From Pseudomonadota bacterium (GTDB lineage Bacteria; Pseudomonadota; Gammaproteobacteria; Burkholderiales; Methylophilaceae), in contig JAKPIR010000394.1 of assembly GCA_029549705.1 (NCBI GenBank), forward strand, positions 1-8,152: DNA of 8,152 bases, given 5' to 3'. The notes under the pieces are model-generated. The model did not search any database. It saw only the letters and a list, made by a program, of their open reading frames with translations, and was not told where the DNA came from. Positions within the stretch are counted from its first letter, which is position 1. Each line of letters opens with the position of its first letter. Of the stretch, positions 1-6,904 are shown one piece after another. A program made the position numbers and the translations under genes.

Positions 1-989
1 AAGGCAATATGCGCGTTGAACCCGCTTCTTTAACTAAAATTATGACGGCTTATTTAAGCTTCAAAGCGCTGAAAAATGGCCATCTCAAATTAACACAGAC
101 ATTGCCTGTCAGTGAAGTGGCGCTCAAGGTTGAAGGCTCTAGGATGTTTATTGAACCTCGCATTCCTGTAACTGTTGATGAATTGCTACATGGCATGATT
201 ATTCAATCAGGCAATGACGCCTCTATTGCCCTTGCTGAAGGCATTGCAGGCACCGAAGCGCAATTTGCAGACATGATGAATAAAGAAGCGCAACGTTTAG
301 GTATGAAAAATACACATTATGTGAATGCAACCGGATTACCTGACCCACAGCATTACACTACAGCGACCGATTTGGCCTTGTTGGCTGGTGCGTTAATCCA
401 TGATTTTCCTGAAGATTACCAGCGCCTTTATTCAGTCAAAGAGTATACCTATAACAAAATTAAGCAGCAAAACCGCAACCGACTACTGTGGCTAGACCCC
501 AATGTTGATGGCATGAAAACGGGGCATACCGAAAGTGCCGGTTATTGCCTGATTGCCTCAGCCAAGCGTGATGGCGTTCGCCGACTTTCTGTGGTGCTGG
601 GTGCTGCAAATGATGCAGCGCGCGCCTCTGAAAGTCAAAAGTTGTTAAATTACGGCTTTCAATTTTATGACACTAGTACTGTTTATAAACAGGGGCAAAC
701 CATCAATCAGCTCAAGATTTGGAAAGGCGTGGAAGACCAGGTCGCCTCAACTTTGGCCCAGGATTACCTGATTACCTTACCTAAGGGCGAGTATAACAAT
801 GTGAAGCAAGTTATTTCCAGCACACAGCCTTTAATTGCGCCAATCAAAAAAGGGCAGGTCATTGGCAATGTAAAATTTACCTTAAATGGTAAGGTTATCG
901 ATGAACGCCCATTGGTGGCCGCCAAATCTATAGAAGCGGCTGGCATTTTTGGCCGTGCTTGGGACTCAATTAAGCTGCTTCTTCAGTAA
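1..989 (+). CDS. dacC: D-alanyl-D-alanine carboxypeptidase (PBP5/6 family), 5' end missing
   Basis: Penicillin-binding protein of the PBP5/6 (DacA/DacC, peptidase S11) family. It removes the terminal D-Ala from peptidoglycan pentapeptides in the periplasm. The frame is open to the left edge (codons for Gly-Asn precede the first ATG at 9), so the signal peptide and true start lie outside the window. Numbering from the Met at 9, all three catalytic motifs are present: SLTK (nucleophile Ser7, Lys10), SGN at 67-69 and KTG at 170-172 in a GMKTGHTESAGY context. Residues from about 230 to 310 fit the beta-rich PBP5 C-terminal domain. The end, GRAWDSIKLLLQ, matches the position of the amphipathic membrane-anchoring helix but is shorter than in E. 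coli PBP5. The next gene starts 12 bases downstream. The family is certain; dacA versus dacC naming is not. Confidence 0.95.
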   Translation, partial: GNMRVEPASLTKIMTAYLSFKALKNGHLKLTQTLPVSEVALKVEGSRMFIEPRIPVTVDELLHGMIIQSGNDASIALAEGIAGTEAQFADMMNKEAQRLGMKNTHYVNATGLPDPQHYTTATDLALLAGALIHDFPEDYQRLYSVKEYTYNKIKQQNRNRLLWLDPNVDGMKTGHTESAGYCLIASAKRDGVRRLSVVLGAANDAARASESQKLLNYGFQFYDTSTVYKQGQTINQLKIWKGVEDQVASTLAQDYLITLPKGEYNNVKQVISSTQPLIAPIKKGQVIGNVKFTLNGKVIDERPLVAAKSIEAAGIFGRAWDSIKLLLQ

Positions 990-1001
990 CAATGATGCAT
1001 C

Positions 1002-1295
1002 ATGGCTCAATCTGAAAACTTCGCCAATCCAGGTGCAAAAACACCATTAATTGATTTTCCTTGTGACTTTTCAATAAAAGTCATGGGGGAAATGCATGAA
1101 AGCTTTGCCCAAGTCATCATTGAAGCCATTCAAACCAAAGAACCTACTTTCAATGCCAGTAAAGTTGAAATGCGCGCCAGTTCTGGCGGCAAATACATTA
1201 GCCTGACCTGCTCAGTCTACGTGACCTCACAAACACAATTGGATGATATTTATCGCGTCATCAGCGGTCATCCACTTGTTAAATTCGCTATCTAG
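1002..1295 (+). CDS. ybeD: YbeD/DUF493 family small protein
   Basis: A 97-residue protein of the YbeD (DUF493, UPF0250) family, a small ferredoxin-like-fold protein of unclear biochemical role that is conserved beside lipB. The N-terminal half carries the family's 'LIDFPCDFSIKVMG' segment (about residues 16-29), followed by a helix. The second half contains 'SSGGKYISLTCSVYVTS', like the 'SSKGNYHSVSITI' strand pair of E. coli YbeD. An in-frame TGA at 993-995 forces the start to be the ATG at 1002 or later, and this start gives the normal family length. No clear Shine-Dalgarno is visible, so translation may be coupled to the carboxypeptidase gene 12 bases upstream. The order PBP5-ybeD-lipB matches E. 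coli, which supports the assignment. A regulatory link to lipoate synthesis has been suggested from context only. Confidence 0.9.
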   Translation: MAQSENFANPGAKTPLIDFPCDFSIKVMGEMHESFAQVIIEAIQTKEPTFNASKVEMRASSGGKYISLTCSVYVTSQTQLDDIYRVISGHPLVKFAI

Positions 1296-1298
1296 CAG

Positions 1299-1937
1299 AT
1301 GCTTTTGCCTATCCACATTAGGCGCTTAGGTGTAACGGATTTTGAAAGCACTTGGCACGCCATGCAGCAGTTCACGGCCACGCGCAACACTGAAACACCA
1401 GACGAAATATGGCTGACAGAGCATTTTCCTGTTTATACGCTAGGACTAAATCGTAAAGAAGTACGCCTGCCCAACCTGCCGCATATTCCATTGGTGATGA
1501 CCGACCGTGGTGGAAAAATCACTTACCACGGCCCAGGTCAATTGATTGTGTATGTGCTACTCGATATGCAACGGTATCAACTCAATGTGCGCAAACTTGT
1601 TACCCTCCTAGAACAAGCTGCTGTTGAATTGCTTGCAAAGGAAGGTATTGAGGCGGTGGCCAAATCAGATGCGCCAGGCGTGTACGTGGCCGATGCAAAA
1701 ATCGCATCCCTTGGTTTACGCATTAAAAATAATTGCTGTTATCATGGCCTAAGTTTGAATATCAACATGGATTTAAGCCCTTTTCAGCATATTGACCCGT
1801 GTGGATATGTAGGCTTGAGCGTAACGCAAACGCACGATTTAAAAAGTAAACTTAACATCGAAAATGCGGGTGAATTTTTGGCAAAAAAACTAACACAACA
1901 ACTGCAAACCTTTTTTGATGCTCTGCAAGCCTTATAA
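1299..1937 (+). CDS. lipB: Lipoyl(octanoyl) transferase LipB
   Basis: Transfers octanoate from octanoyl-ACP to the lipoyl-domain lysine of 2-oxoacid dehydrogenase E2 subunits and the glycine cleavage H protein, the first step of de novo lipoate synthesis in the cytoplasm. At 212 residues it has the normal length. The family signature RGGKITYHGPGQL lies at residues 70-82. The catalytic dyad is Lys134 (in DAKIASLGLRI) and Cys168 (in HIDPCGYVGL), which forms the acyl-thioester intermediate. The ATG lies 3 bases after the ybeD stop, so the two are almost certainly co-transcribed. The last codons and the stop sit in the left arm and loop of a long perfect inverted repeat, so the C-terminal FFDALQAL is encoded by half of a palindrome. 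That tail may be a recent addition; the catalytic core is intact. Confidence 0.97.
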   Translation: MLLPIHIRRLGVTDFESTWHAMQQFTATRNTETPDEIWLTEHFPVYTLGLNRKEVRLPNLPHIPLVMTDRGGKITYHGPGQLIVYVLLDMQRYQLNVRKLVTLLEQAAVELLAKEGIEAVAKSDAPGVYVADAKIASLGLRIKNNCCYHGLSLNINMDLSPFQHIDPCGYVGLSVTQTHDLKSKLNIENAGEFLAKKLTQQLQTFFDALQAL

Positions 1938-1963
1938 ATAAAGGCTTGCAGAGCATCAAAAAA
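1911..1963. repeat. 23-bp perfect inverted repeat over the lipB stop codon
   Basis: The left arm at 1911-1933 and right arm at 1941-1963 are exact reverse complements over 23 bases, separated by the 7-base loop ATAAATA. The outer six pairs are all T:A (T6 on the left, A6 on the right) and the core is GATGCTCTGCAAGCC and its complement. The lipB stop (1935-1937) lies in the loop. On either strand the RNA would be U-tract, stem, A-tract, the reverse of an intrinsic terminator. Two T6 tracts occur further on (1974-1979 and 2032-2037) but do not abut the stem. It could act as a 3'-end stabiliser or processing site, or be the scar of a palindromic template-switch. The structure is certain; its function is unknown. 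Confidence 0.9.
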
Positions 1964-2060
1964 TTCTCGGGCGTTTTTTAGTGCATTCTTTTTGAATTTA
2001 GGCAATCATGGATTGTCGATTTAGCGCACTATTTTTTGCGCGCGTTTTGTATAGAAAGTA
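1964..2060 (+). other. lipB-lipA intergenic remainder, AT-rich
   Basis: This stretch follows the inverted repeat and contains two T6 tracts (1974-1979, 2032-2037) and a GC-alternating patch (GCGCGCG, about 2038-2044). A TATAGA hexamer at 2050-2055 resembles a -10 box but has no acceptable -35 at 16-18 bases and would leave almost no leader before lipA. No small ORF or RNA gene is recognisable. Confidence 0.4.
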
Positions 2061-3029
2061 ATGGATTTAGGCATGACTGAAACAAATACGACAAATCGTA
2101 AAATAGCTGGCGTAAAAGAACGCGATGCTGCAAAAACGTCACGAATTCCCATTAAAATTATTCCGCAACCCATCCAGCGCAAGCCCGAGTGGATTCGCAT
2201 GAAGGTGCCTGACTCCGCACGTTATCAAGAAATCAAAAAAATTCTCCGCGACAACAATCTGCATACAGTGTGCGAAGAGGCAAGTTGCCCGAATATTGGT
2301 GAATGCTTTAGTAGCGGCACTGCCACCTTTATGATTTTGGGTGATATCTGCACGCGCCGCTGTCCGTTTTGCGACGTAGCCCACGGTAAGCCCTTGCCAC
2401 CCGATGTTAATGAGCCTGAAAATCTTGCCCGCACGATTGCGGAAATGCAACTGAGCTATGTCGTGATTACCTCGGTTGATCGGGATGATTTAAAAGATGG
2501 CGGCGCGCAGCATTTTGTGGATTGCATTCAGGCGGTACGCAGACTTTCGCCCAATATTAAAATTGAGATTCTCGTGCCAGATTTTCGCGGCCGGCTCGAC
2601 ATTGCCATGGAAATTTTACGCAATGCGCCGCCTGATGTCATGAACCATAACCTTGAAACCGTACCGCGGCTATACAAGCAGGCGCGTCCCGGTTCTGATT
2701 ACCAAAACTCGTTGTTGTTACTAAAAAAATTTAGTGAAATGTACCCAGAAATCCCCACTAAGTCTGGTTTAATGCTGGGCTTAGGCGAAACGGACGATGA
2801 AATTTTAGCGGTGATGCAAGATTTACGCGCACATCATGTCAGCATGCTCACACTCGGCCAATATTTACAACCAAGCGAACATCATCACCCTGTGATGCGC
2901 TATGTGGAACCTGCTATTTTTGAAGAATTTAAACAAAAAGCTGAAGCAATGGGCTTTAATAACGCTGCCAGCGGCCCCATGGTAAGAAGTAGCTATCATG
3001 CAGACGTACAGGCACATTTAGTCAAATAA
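2061..3029 (+). CDS. lipA: Lipoyl synthase LipA
   Basis: Radical-SAM enzyme that inserts two sulfur atoms into protein-bound octanoyl groups to complete lipoate. It is soluble and acts downstream of LipB. The auxiliary [4Fe-4S] cluster motif C-x4-C-x5-C is at Cys71, Cys76 and Cys82 (CEEASCPNIGEC). The radical-SAM motif CxxxCxxC is at Cys97, Cys101 and Cys104 (CTRRCPFC). The C-terminal RSSYHA motif (309-314), which supplies the serine ligand of the auxiliary cluster, is present. At 322 residues the length is usual. Two starts are possible: ATG 2061, only two bases after an AGAAAG stretch, and ATG 2073 (residue 5), with a long 14-base spacing from it. The upstream 123-base gap from lipB suggests either read-through or a separate promoter; I see no convincing promoter hexamers. 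Confidence 0.97.
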   Translation: MDLGMTETNTTNRKIAGVKERDAAKTSRIPIKIIPQPIQRKPEWIRMKVPDSARYQEIKKILRDNNLHTVCEEASCPNIGECFSSGTATFMILGDICTRRCPFCDVAHGKPLPPDVNEPENLARTIAEMQLSYVVITSVDRDDLKDGGAQHFVDCIQAVRRLSPNIKIEILVPDFRGRLDIAMEILRNAPPDVMNHNLETVPRLYKQARPGSDYQNSLLLLKKFSEMYPEIPTKSGLMLGLGETDDEILAVMQDLRAHHVSMLTLGQYLQPSEHHHPVMRYVEPAIFEEFKQKAEAMGFNNAASGPMVRSSYHADVQAHLVK

Positions 3030-3075
3030 TCGCATTGCCAGCAAATCATATAGCAGAATAACTCACCTATTATTT

Positions 3076-3084
3076 AGAAAGAGA
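3076..3084 (+). promoter_or_regulatory. Purine-rich ribosome binding site of gshA
   Basis: The purine run AGAAAGAGA ends two bases before the gshA ATG at 3087, and its AGAAAG part gives a spacing of five. It is the best Shine-Dalgarno-like element in the window and supports the chosen gshA start. A similar AGAAAG (2053-2058) precedes lipA, but closer to its ATG. Confidence 0.55.
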
Positions 3085-3086
3085 TT

Positions 3087-4409
3087 ATGGTTCCACACCT
3101 GACTACTGCCCTCAATGGCCCACTCCTTGGCCTAGAAAAGAAAATGCTGGCGGCGCAGCCAAAAATTGAACATTGGTTTAGAACACAGTGGCTAGAATAT
3201 GCCGCGCCATTTTATGCCAGTGTCGATTTACGCAATGCCGGCTTTAAGCTTGCCCCGGTGGATACTAATTTATTTCCTGGTGGTTTTAATAACCTCAACC
3301 CTGTGTTTTTACCGCTAAGCGTTCAAGCCGCGACAGTAGCGGTTGAAAAAATCTGTCCAGAGGCGCACCGCCTGCTGATTATTCCTGAAAATCACACCCG
3401 CAATACTTATTACCTCCGTAACGTGGTTGAACTTGTCCACATCATGAAGGCAGCGGGATTAGATGTGCGTGTAGGCAGTATTTCTCCGGAAATTACGCAA
3501 CCCACAACGTTTGAAACACACGATGGCCAACATCTATTGTTAGAGCCGGTTGTGCGCGTGGGCAACCGCATTAAACTGATTAACGCTGAATTGGGTGATT
3601 TTGATAGCTGTGCAATCTTGCTCAATAACGATTTATCAGCAGGGATTCCTGAAATACTCAAAAATCTTGAGCAAAACCTGATTCCACCATTACATGCAGG
3701 CTGGAGCACGCGGCGAAAATCGCAACACTTTGCAGCCTATAATCGCGTAGTCGCTGATTTCGCCAAACTGCTTGAGATTGATGAATGGTTGCTTAACCCT
3801 TATTTTGAAACCTGCGGCGAAATTAACTTTCATGAACGCACTGGTGAAGAATGTCTGGCGCTGAAAGTTGCGCAAATGCTTGAAAAAATAAAAATCAAAT
3901 ATGCAGAATATGGCGTAACGCAAGAACCCTTTGTGATTGTTAAAGCTGACGCCGGCACCTACGGCATGGGTATCATGACTGTAAAATCTCCTGATGACGT
4001 GCGTGATTTAAATCGTAAAGCGCGCAACAAGATGTCTGTGATTAAAGAAGGCTTGCAAGTCTCTGAAGTCATAATTCAAGAAGGTGTTTACACGTTCGAA
4101 AGCATCAATAATGGGGTAGCCGAGCCTGTTGTTTATATGATGGACCACTTTGTTATTGGTGGTTTCTACCGCGTTCATACTGGGCGGGGCATTGATGAAA
4201 ACCTCAATGCACCCGGCTCACAATTTGTGCCTCTCGCGTTTGAAGAACCTTGCACCATGCCAGACTGCGCAGACGCCCCAGACGCTGCACCCAACCGCTT
4301 TTATGCCTATGGCGTTGTGGCGCGCTTGGCTTTGTTGGCGGCAGCCATTGAAATTCAGGAGCAAGATCCATTCAACCAAGAACAAGCATCAATGGCCATC
4401 TCCATCTAA
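3087..4409 (+). CDS. gshA: Glutamate--cysteine ligase, proteobacterial 'ferrooxidans' type
   Basis: Catalyses the ATP-dependent first step of glutathione synthesis, forming gamma-glutamylcysteine in the cytoplasm. At 440 residues it matches the GshA family typified by Acidithiobacillus ferrooxidans (PF08886), which is unrelated in sequence to E. coli GshA and occurs in many beta- and some gammaproteobacteria. Characteristic blocks are DTNLFPGGFNNLNP (59-72), ENHTRNTYYLRNV (101-113), LNNDLSAGIPEIL (179-191), PPLHAGWSTRRKSQHF (200-215) and the glycine-rich VKADAGTYGMGI (285-296), probably a nucleotide-binding loop of an ATP-grasp-like fold. The start is backed by an adjacent purine-rich ribosome binding site and good family alignment. 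It lies 57 bases after lipA and 82 bases before gshB. The identity rests on pattern recognition, but the blocks are distinctive. Confidence 0.93.
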   Translation: MVPHLTTALNGPLLGLEKKMLAAQPKIEHWFRTQWLEYAAPFYASVDLRNAGFKLAPVDTNLFPGGFNNLNPVFLPLSVQAATVAVEKICPEAHRLLIIPENHTRNTYYLRNVVELVHIMKAAGLDVRVGSISPEITQPTTFETHDGQHLLLEPVVRVGNRIKLINAELGDFDSCAILLNNDLSAGIPEILKNLEQNLIPPLHAGWSTRRKSQHFAAYNRVVADFAKLLEIDEWLLNPYFETCGEINFHERTGEECLALKVAQMLEKIKIKYAEYGVTQEPFVIVKADAGTYGMGIMTVKSPDDVRDLNRKARNKMSVIKEGLQVSEVIIQEGVYTFESINNGVAEPVVYMMDHFVIGGFYRVHTGRGIDENLNAPGSQFVPLAFEEPCTMPDCADAPDAAPNRFYAYGVVARLALLAAAIEIQEQDPFNQEQASMAISI

Positions 4410-4455
4410 ATATTTAAAGTAACAGTGGCCATTTTAGATAAATAAATTGTCTTGA

Positions 4456-4485
4456 TTGGCTTAATAGCCATGATAAAGTTAGAAT
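4456..4485 (+). promoter_or_regulatory. Candidate sigma-70 promoter for gshB
   Basis: TTGGCT (4456-4461, four of six to TTGACA) and TAGAAT (4480-4485, five of six to TATAAT) are separated by 18 bases in the gshA-gshB spacer. A start site about 6-8 bases after the -10 box would fall on or next to the gshB ATG at 4492, so the transcript would be leaderless or nearly so. That agrees with the absence of a Shine-Dalgarno before gshB. A small TGGCT-TAAT-AGCCA dyad (4457-4470) overlaps the -35 box. This is a motif match only. Confidence 0.3.
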
Positions 4486-4491
4486 AGCCCG

Positions 4492-5442
4492 ATGAAACTA
4501 CTTTTCATTCTCGATCCACTTGAACAATTAATCTCCTACAAGGATACGAGCCTTGCCATCATGCGGGAGGCTGCAAAGCGTGGGTACTTGCTGTATGTCA
4601 GTATGCAACACGACCTTTTTTTACGCGGCAGCACGGCTAGGATTAACGCTAGGGTATTTCATTTTACCGCGCAACATTTCACCACTGAAGAGCCTCTTGA
4701 ATATGCGCCCGCTGACTTTGATGCGGTCATCATGCGCAAAGACCCGCCTTTTGACAATGAATATCTCTACAGTACCTATTTGCTTGAAATCGCAGCGCAG
4801 CAAGGTGCGCGTGTATACAACAATCCCGCCGCGATTCGTAATTGGAATGAAAAATTATCGGTTACCCGCTTTGCTGAATATACACCGGCCTTTTTAGTCA
4901 CTGCAAATCATCTGCTCATACGTGAATTTTTAAAAGAGCATCATGATATTGTTGTAAAACCGCTCGATGGCATGGGTGGCAGCAGTGTTTTCAGGCTCAC
5001 GCTAACTGACCCCAATATCAGCGTTATCTTAGAAACCATCACACAGTTTGGTGCGCGCACCGTGATGGCGCAACGCTATTTACCTGCGATTACGCAAGGG
5101 GACAAGCGCATCATCATGATTAATGGCGAGCCTCTGCCTTATGCACTCGCGCGTATTCCAAAAGCAGGTGAAACACGCGGCAATCTCGCAGCTGGCGGCA
5201 CTGGGGTAGCGCAGCCGTTAAGCGCGCGTGATTTAGAAATCAGCACCACAATTGGCAAAGTGCTTAAACAAGAAGGTTTACTGCTTGTGGGTTTGGATGT
5301 GATTGGCGATTATTTGACTGAAATCAATGTCACCAGCCCGACTGGCATGGTCGAAATCACCCAACAAACCGCCCATTTGGCCAAACCTTGCAAACCTGCC
5401 AGCATCATGCTCGATGCCCTAGCGCAGTTGGCCCAAGCATAA
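4492..5442 (+). CDS. gshB: Glutathione synthase
   Basis: ATP-grasp ligase that joins glycine to gamma-glutamylcysteine to give glutathione, in the cytoplasm. At 316 residues it matches bacterial GshB. It shows the N-terminal domain opening MKLLFILDPLEQLISYKDTS, the MRKDPPFDNEYLYSTYLLE segment (81-99) and NPAAIRNWNEKL (111-122). The ATP-grasp core follows: VVKPLDGMGGSSVF (154-167), with GDKRI (203-207), RGNLAAGG (229-236) and the metal-binding end VGLDVIGDYLTEINVTSPTG (266-285). No residue looks missing. No Shine-Dalgarno is evident; the sequence just before the ATG is AGAATAGCCCG. It follows gshA in pathway order, and apbE begins on the base right after its stop. Expression may come from the gshA transcript or from a promoter in the spacer. 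Confidence 0.97.
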   Translation: MKLLFILDPLEQLISYKDTSLAIMREAAKRGYLLYVSMQHDLFLRGSTARINARVFHFTAQHFTTEEPLEYAPADFDAVIMRKDPPFDNEYLYSTYLLEIAAQQGARVYNNPAAIRNWNEKLSVTRFAEYTPAFLVTANHLLIREFLKEHHDIVVKPLDGMGGSSVFRLTLTDPNISVILETITQFGARTVMAQRYLPAITQGDKRIIMINGEPLPYALARIPKAGETRGNLAAGGTGVAQPLSARDLEISTTIGKVLKQEGLLLVGLDVIGDYLTEINVTSPTGMVEITQQTAHLAKPCKPASIMLDALAQLAQA

Positions 5443-6522
5443 ATGCGCAAACTGATTTTGTTTGCGGCAGTATTGGCTGTCATTGGTTTTGGCATATTGC
5501 AATTTAAGAAAAAAGAACCGCTATATCACAGCCAAAGCTATGTGTTTGGCACACTGGTGGATATCAGTATTTATGGTGAATCTAACGAACGCGCCCGCGT
5601 AGTCACAAACCTAATCCTGCAAGATTTTCAGCAGTTACATCACCGCTTTCATGCTTGGGAAACGGATGCGTCAGGTAATACCAGCGAACTAAGGAAATTA
5701 AATGAAGCTTTTGCAAAAGGCACTTCCCCTATTGAAGTGCAGGCAGACTTAGCCAATATTATTCGTGATGCAACCGCATTATCGGTTAAATCACACGGGC
5801 TATTTAATCCTGCGATTGGTCATTTAATTGGCACCTGGGGATTTCAGCGCGATGAATTTAGTGCGGTTGAAATTAATCAAGCAACGATTAAAAATCTTGT
5901 GCATGCCGCACCTCGTATGACGGATATCGTACTCAATGAACGCAATGTTTATAGCAAAAATCCTCATGTGAAGCTTGATTTAGGCGGCTACGCCAAAGGA
6001 TACGCGCTAGATTTAGCATTACAACGGCTACGCAAAGAAAAAATAAATCACGCGCTGGTGAATATCGGCGGCAATATTATTGCATTAGGTCAACATGGCC
6101 AAAAACCATGGCGGGTTGGCATACAGCACCCGCGCGCGCCAACCGCACTTGCCACTGTTGATTTGCCAAGTGGCTGGGCGATTGGTACCTCTGGCGATTA
6201 CCAGCGTTATTTTATTCAAAATCATCAGCGCTATTGTCATATCATCGACCCGCGAACAGGTTACCCCGTGCAACATACACAATCGGTTACCGTGCTTATA
6301 CCGCCACAATCAGTGCATCAAACCCAAGCGGGAGTGTTATCTGACGTTGCCACCAAACCTATTTTTATCGCGTCAGCTGAAAATAAATATCAAATGGCGA
6401 ATGTTTTTGGTATTGAATACTTGATGGTCATTGATGAGAAATCTAACATTTCTGTATCAAAGAAAATGGCAAAAATACTGTATTGGCAGCAACCTGATGT
6501 GCAATTTTCTACGTTTGAATAA
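5443..6522 (+). CDS. apbE: FAD:protein FMN transferase (ApbE family), membrane-anchored
   Basis: Periplasm-facing flavin transferase that attaches FMN from FAD to a Thr/Ser of target proteins such as NqrC, RnfG or other FMN_bind-domain proteins. At 359 residues it has the usual length. Residues 3-21 are hydrophobic and followed by FKKK, so it looks like an uncleaved or Sec-type N-terminal anchor; there is no lipobox cysteine. Family blocks are FGTLVDISIYG (35-45), HRFHAWE...NTSELRKLNEA (68-89), GLFNPAIGHLIGTWGF (119-134), VKLDLGGYAKGYALD (176-190), VNIGGNI (206-212), TSGDYQRYF (249-257) and HIIDPRTGYPV (266-276). The metal-binding C-terminal motif appears as SDVATKP (300-306), a variant of the more usual AD-A-L-A-T. 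It abuts gshB with zero spacing and overlaps the next gene, suggesting coupled translation. No target carrying an S/T-GAT flavinylation motif is seen in the window. Confidence 0.95.
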   Translation: MRKLILFAAVLAVIGFGILQFKKKEPLYHSQSYVFGTLVDISIYGESNERARVVTNLILQDFQQLHHRFHAWETDASGNTSELRKLNEAFAKGTSPIEVQADLANIIRDATALSVKSHGLFNPAIGHLIGTWGFQRDEFSAVEINQATIKNLVHAAPRMTDIVLNERNVYSKNPHVKLDLGGYAKGYALDLALQRLRKEKINHALVNIGGNIIALGQHGQKPWRVGIQHPRAPTALATVDLPSGWAIGTSGDYQRYFIQNHQRYCHIIDPRTGYPVQHTQSVTVLIPPQSVHQTQAGVLSDVATKPIFIASAENKYQMANVFGIEYLMVIDEKSNISVSKKMAKILYWQQPDVQFSTFE

Positions 6523-6895
6523 CCCGCTAACCAGATACTTGCGCTTAGGTGATTATCTGCTCATCCTGATGAGCATCATAGGCATCTTATGGCTTTTCAA
6601 TAACTTATGGTCTAACGAGCAGGCTGCCAAAGTACAAATTCGGCAAGGTGAAACAATCGTCGGAACTTACGGTTTAAACCAAACCCGAGAAATACAAGTC
6701 AAAGGGCCGATTGGCACCAATACCATAAGCATTTCAAATGGCCGTGCTAGATTCTCCAAGTCTCCGTGTCGCAACCAATATTGTATCCATCAAGGCTGGC
6801 TTAACCGAGCGGGACAAGCAGCCATTTGTTTACCCAACCAAATTAGCCTAGAATTAATCGGTGGTACCAAACCTTATGATTCACTTACTTACTGA
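6497..6895 (+). CDS. NusG domain II-containing, membrane-anchored extracytosolic protein
   Basis: A 132-residue protein of the NusG_II (PF07009, formerly DUF1312) family. One transmembrane segment (about residues 18-38) is followed by a compact beta domain, probably periplasmic. The domain contains VQIRQGETIVGTYGLNQ, then VKGPIGTNTISISNGRARF, then the conserved SPCRNQYCIHQGW...GQAAICLPNQ block with Cys91, Cys96, His98 and Cys111. The name is historical and does not imply transcription elongation. An earlier ATG at 6431 would overlap apbE by 92 bases and adds unrelated residues. I prefer ATG 6497 (26-base overlap), with TTG 6515 (8-base overlap) an alternative; none has a clear Shine-Dalgarno. 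In Gram-positive bacteria this family pairs with Gx transporters and ApbE in flavin-based electron transfer, which fits the neighbours here. The family is well supported; the function is unknown. Confidence 0.85.
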   Translation: MCNFLRLNNPLTRYLRLGDYLLILMSIIGILWLFNNLWSNEQAAKVQIRQGETIVGTYGLNQTREIQVKGPIGTNTISISNGRARFSKSPCRNQYCIHQGWLNRAGQAAICLPNQISLELIGGTKPYDSLTY

Positions 6896-6904
6896 TTGAT
6901 TGAT
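6893..6904 (+). repeat. Three tandem TGAT units at a gene junction
   Basis: TGATTGATTGAT occupies the junction between the NusG-II gene and the Gx gene. It puts a TGA in each of the three forward frames (6893, 6897, 6901), the first being the stop of the upstream gene. It also contains the TTG (6900) proposed as the downstream start. The array is very short, so it may simply be chance. Confidence 0.6.

Noticed and set aside
1911..1980. Intrinsic terminator after lipB
   Set aside because: The stem is strong, but it is followed by A6, not a T-run; the next T6 starts ten bases after the stem and is not adjacent, so the terminator pattern is not met on either strand.
1784..2005. Reverse-strand open frame with FFDALQAF echoing the LipB tail
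   Set aside because: The similarity is a direct consequence of the inverted repeat; the rest is the antisense of lipB and has no family resemblance.
2024..2041. Small GCGC...GCGC hairpin before lipA
   Set aside because: Only four base pairs around a ten-base loop; expected by chance in a GCGC-containing stretch.
2013..2055. Promoter for lipA (TTGTCG with TATAGA)
   Set aside because: The spacing is 31 bases, and TATAGA alone would place the start on the lipA ATG with no -35 partner.
3035..3073. Promoter for gshA (TTGCCA at 3035-3040, TATTAT at 3068-3073)
   Set aside because: Each hexamer is good, but they are 27 bases apart, and no acceptable -10 lies 16-18 bases after the -35.
4150..4422. 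Forward open frame overlapping the gshA 3' end
   Set aside because: Out-of-frame shadow of gshA with no recognisable domain.
6340..6360. ApbE broken at the metal-binding motif
   Set aside because: SDVATKP differs from the commonest motif, but the Asp and Thr are retained, the frame is intact and all other blocks are present, so a subfamily variant is more likely than a defect.
6431..6496. Upstream ATG extension of the NusG-II gene
   Set aside because: It lies deep inside apbE and adds residues without membrane or family character; the later starts give the usual family length.
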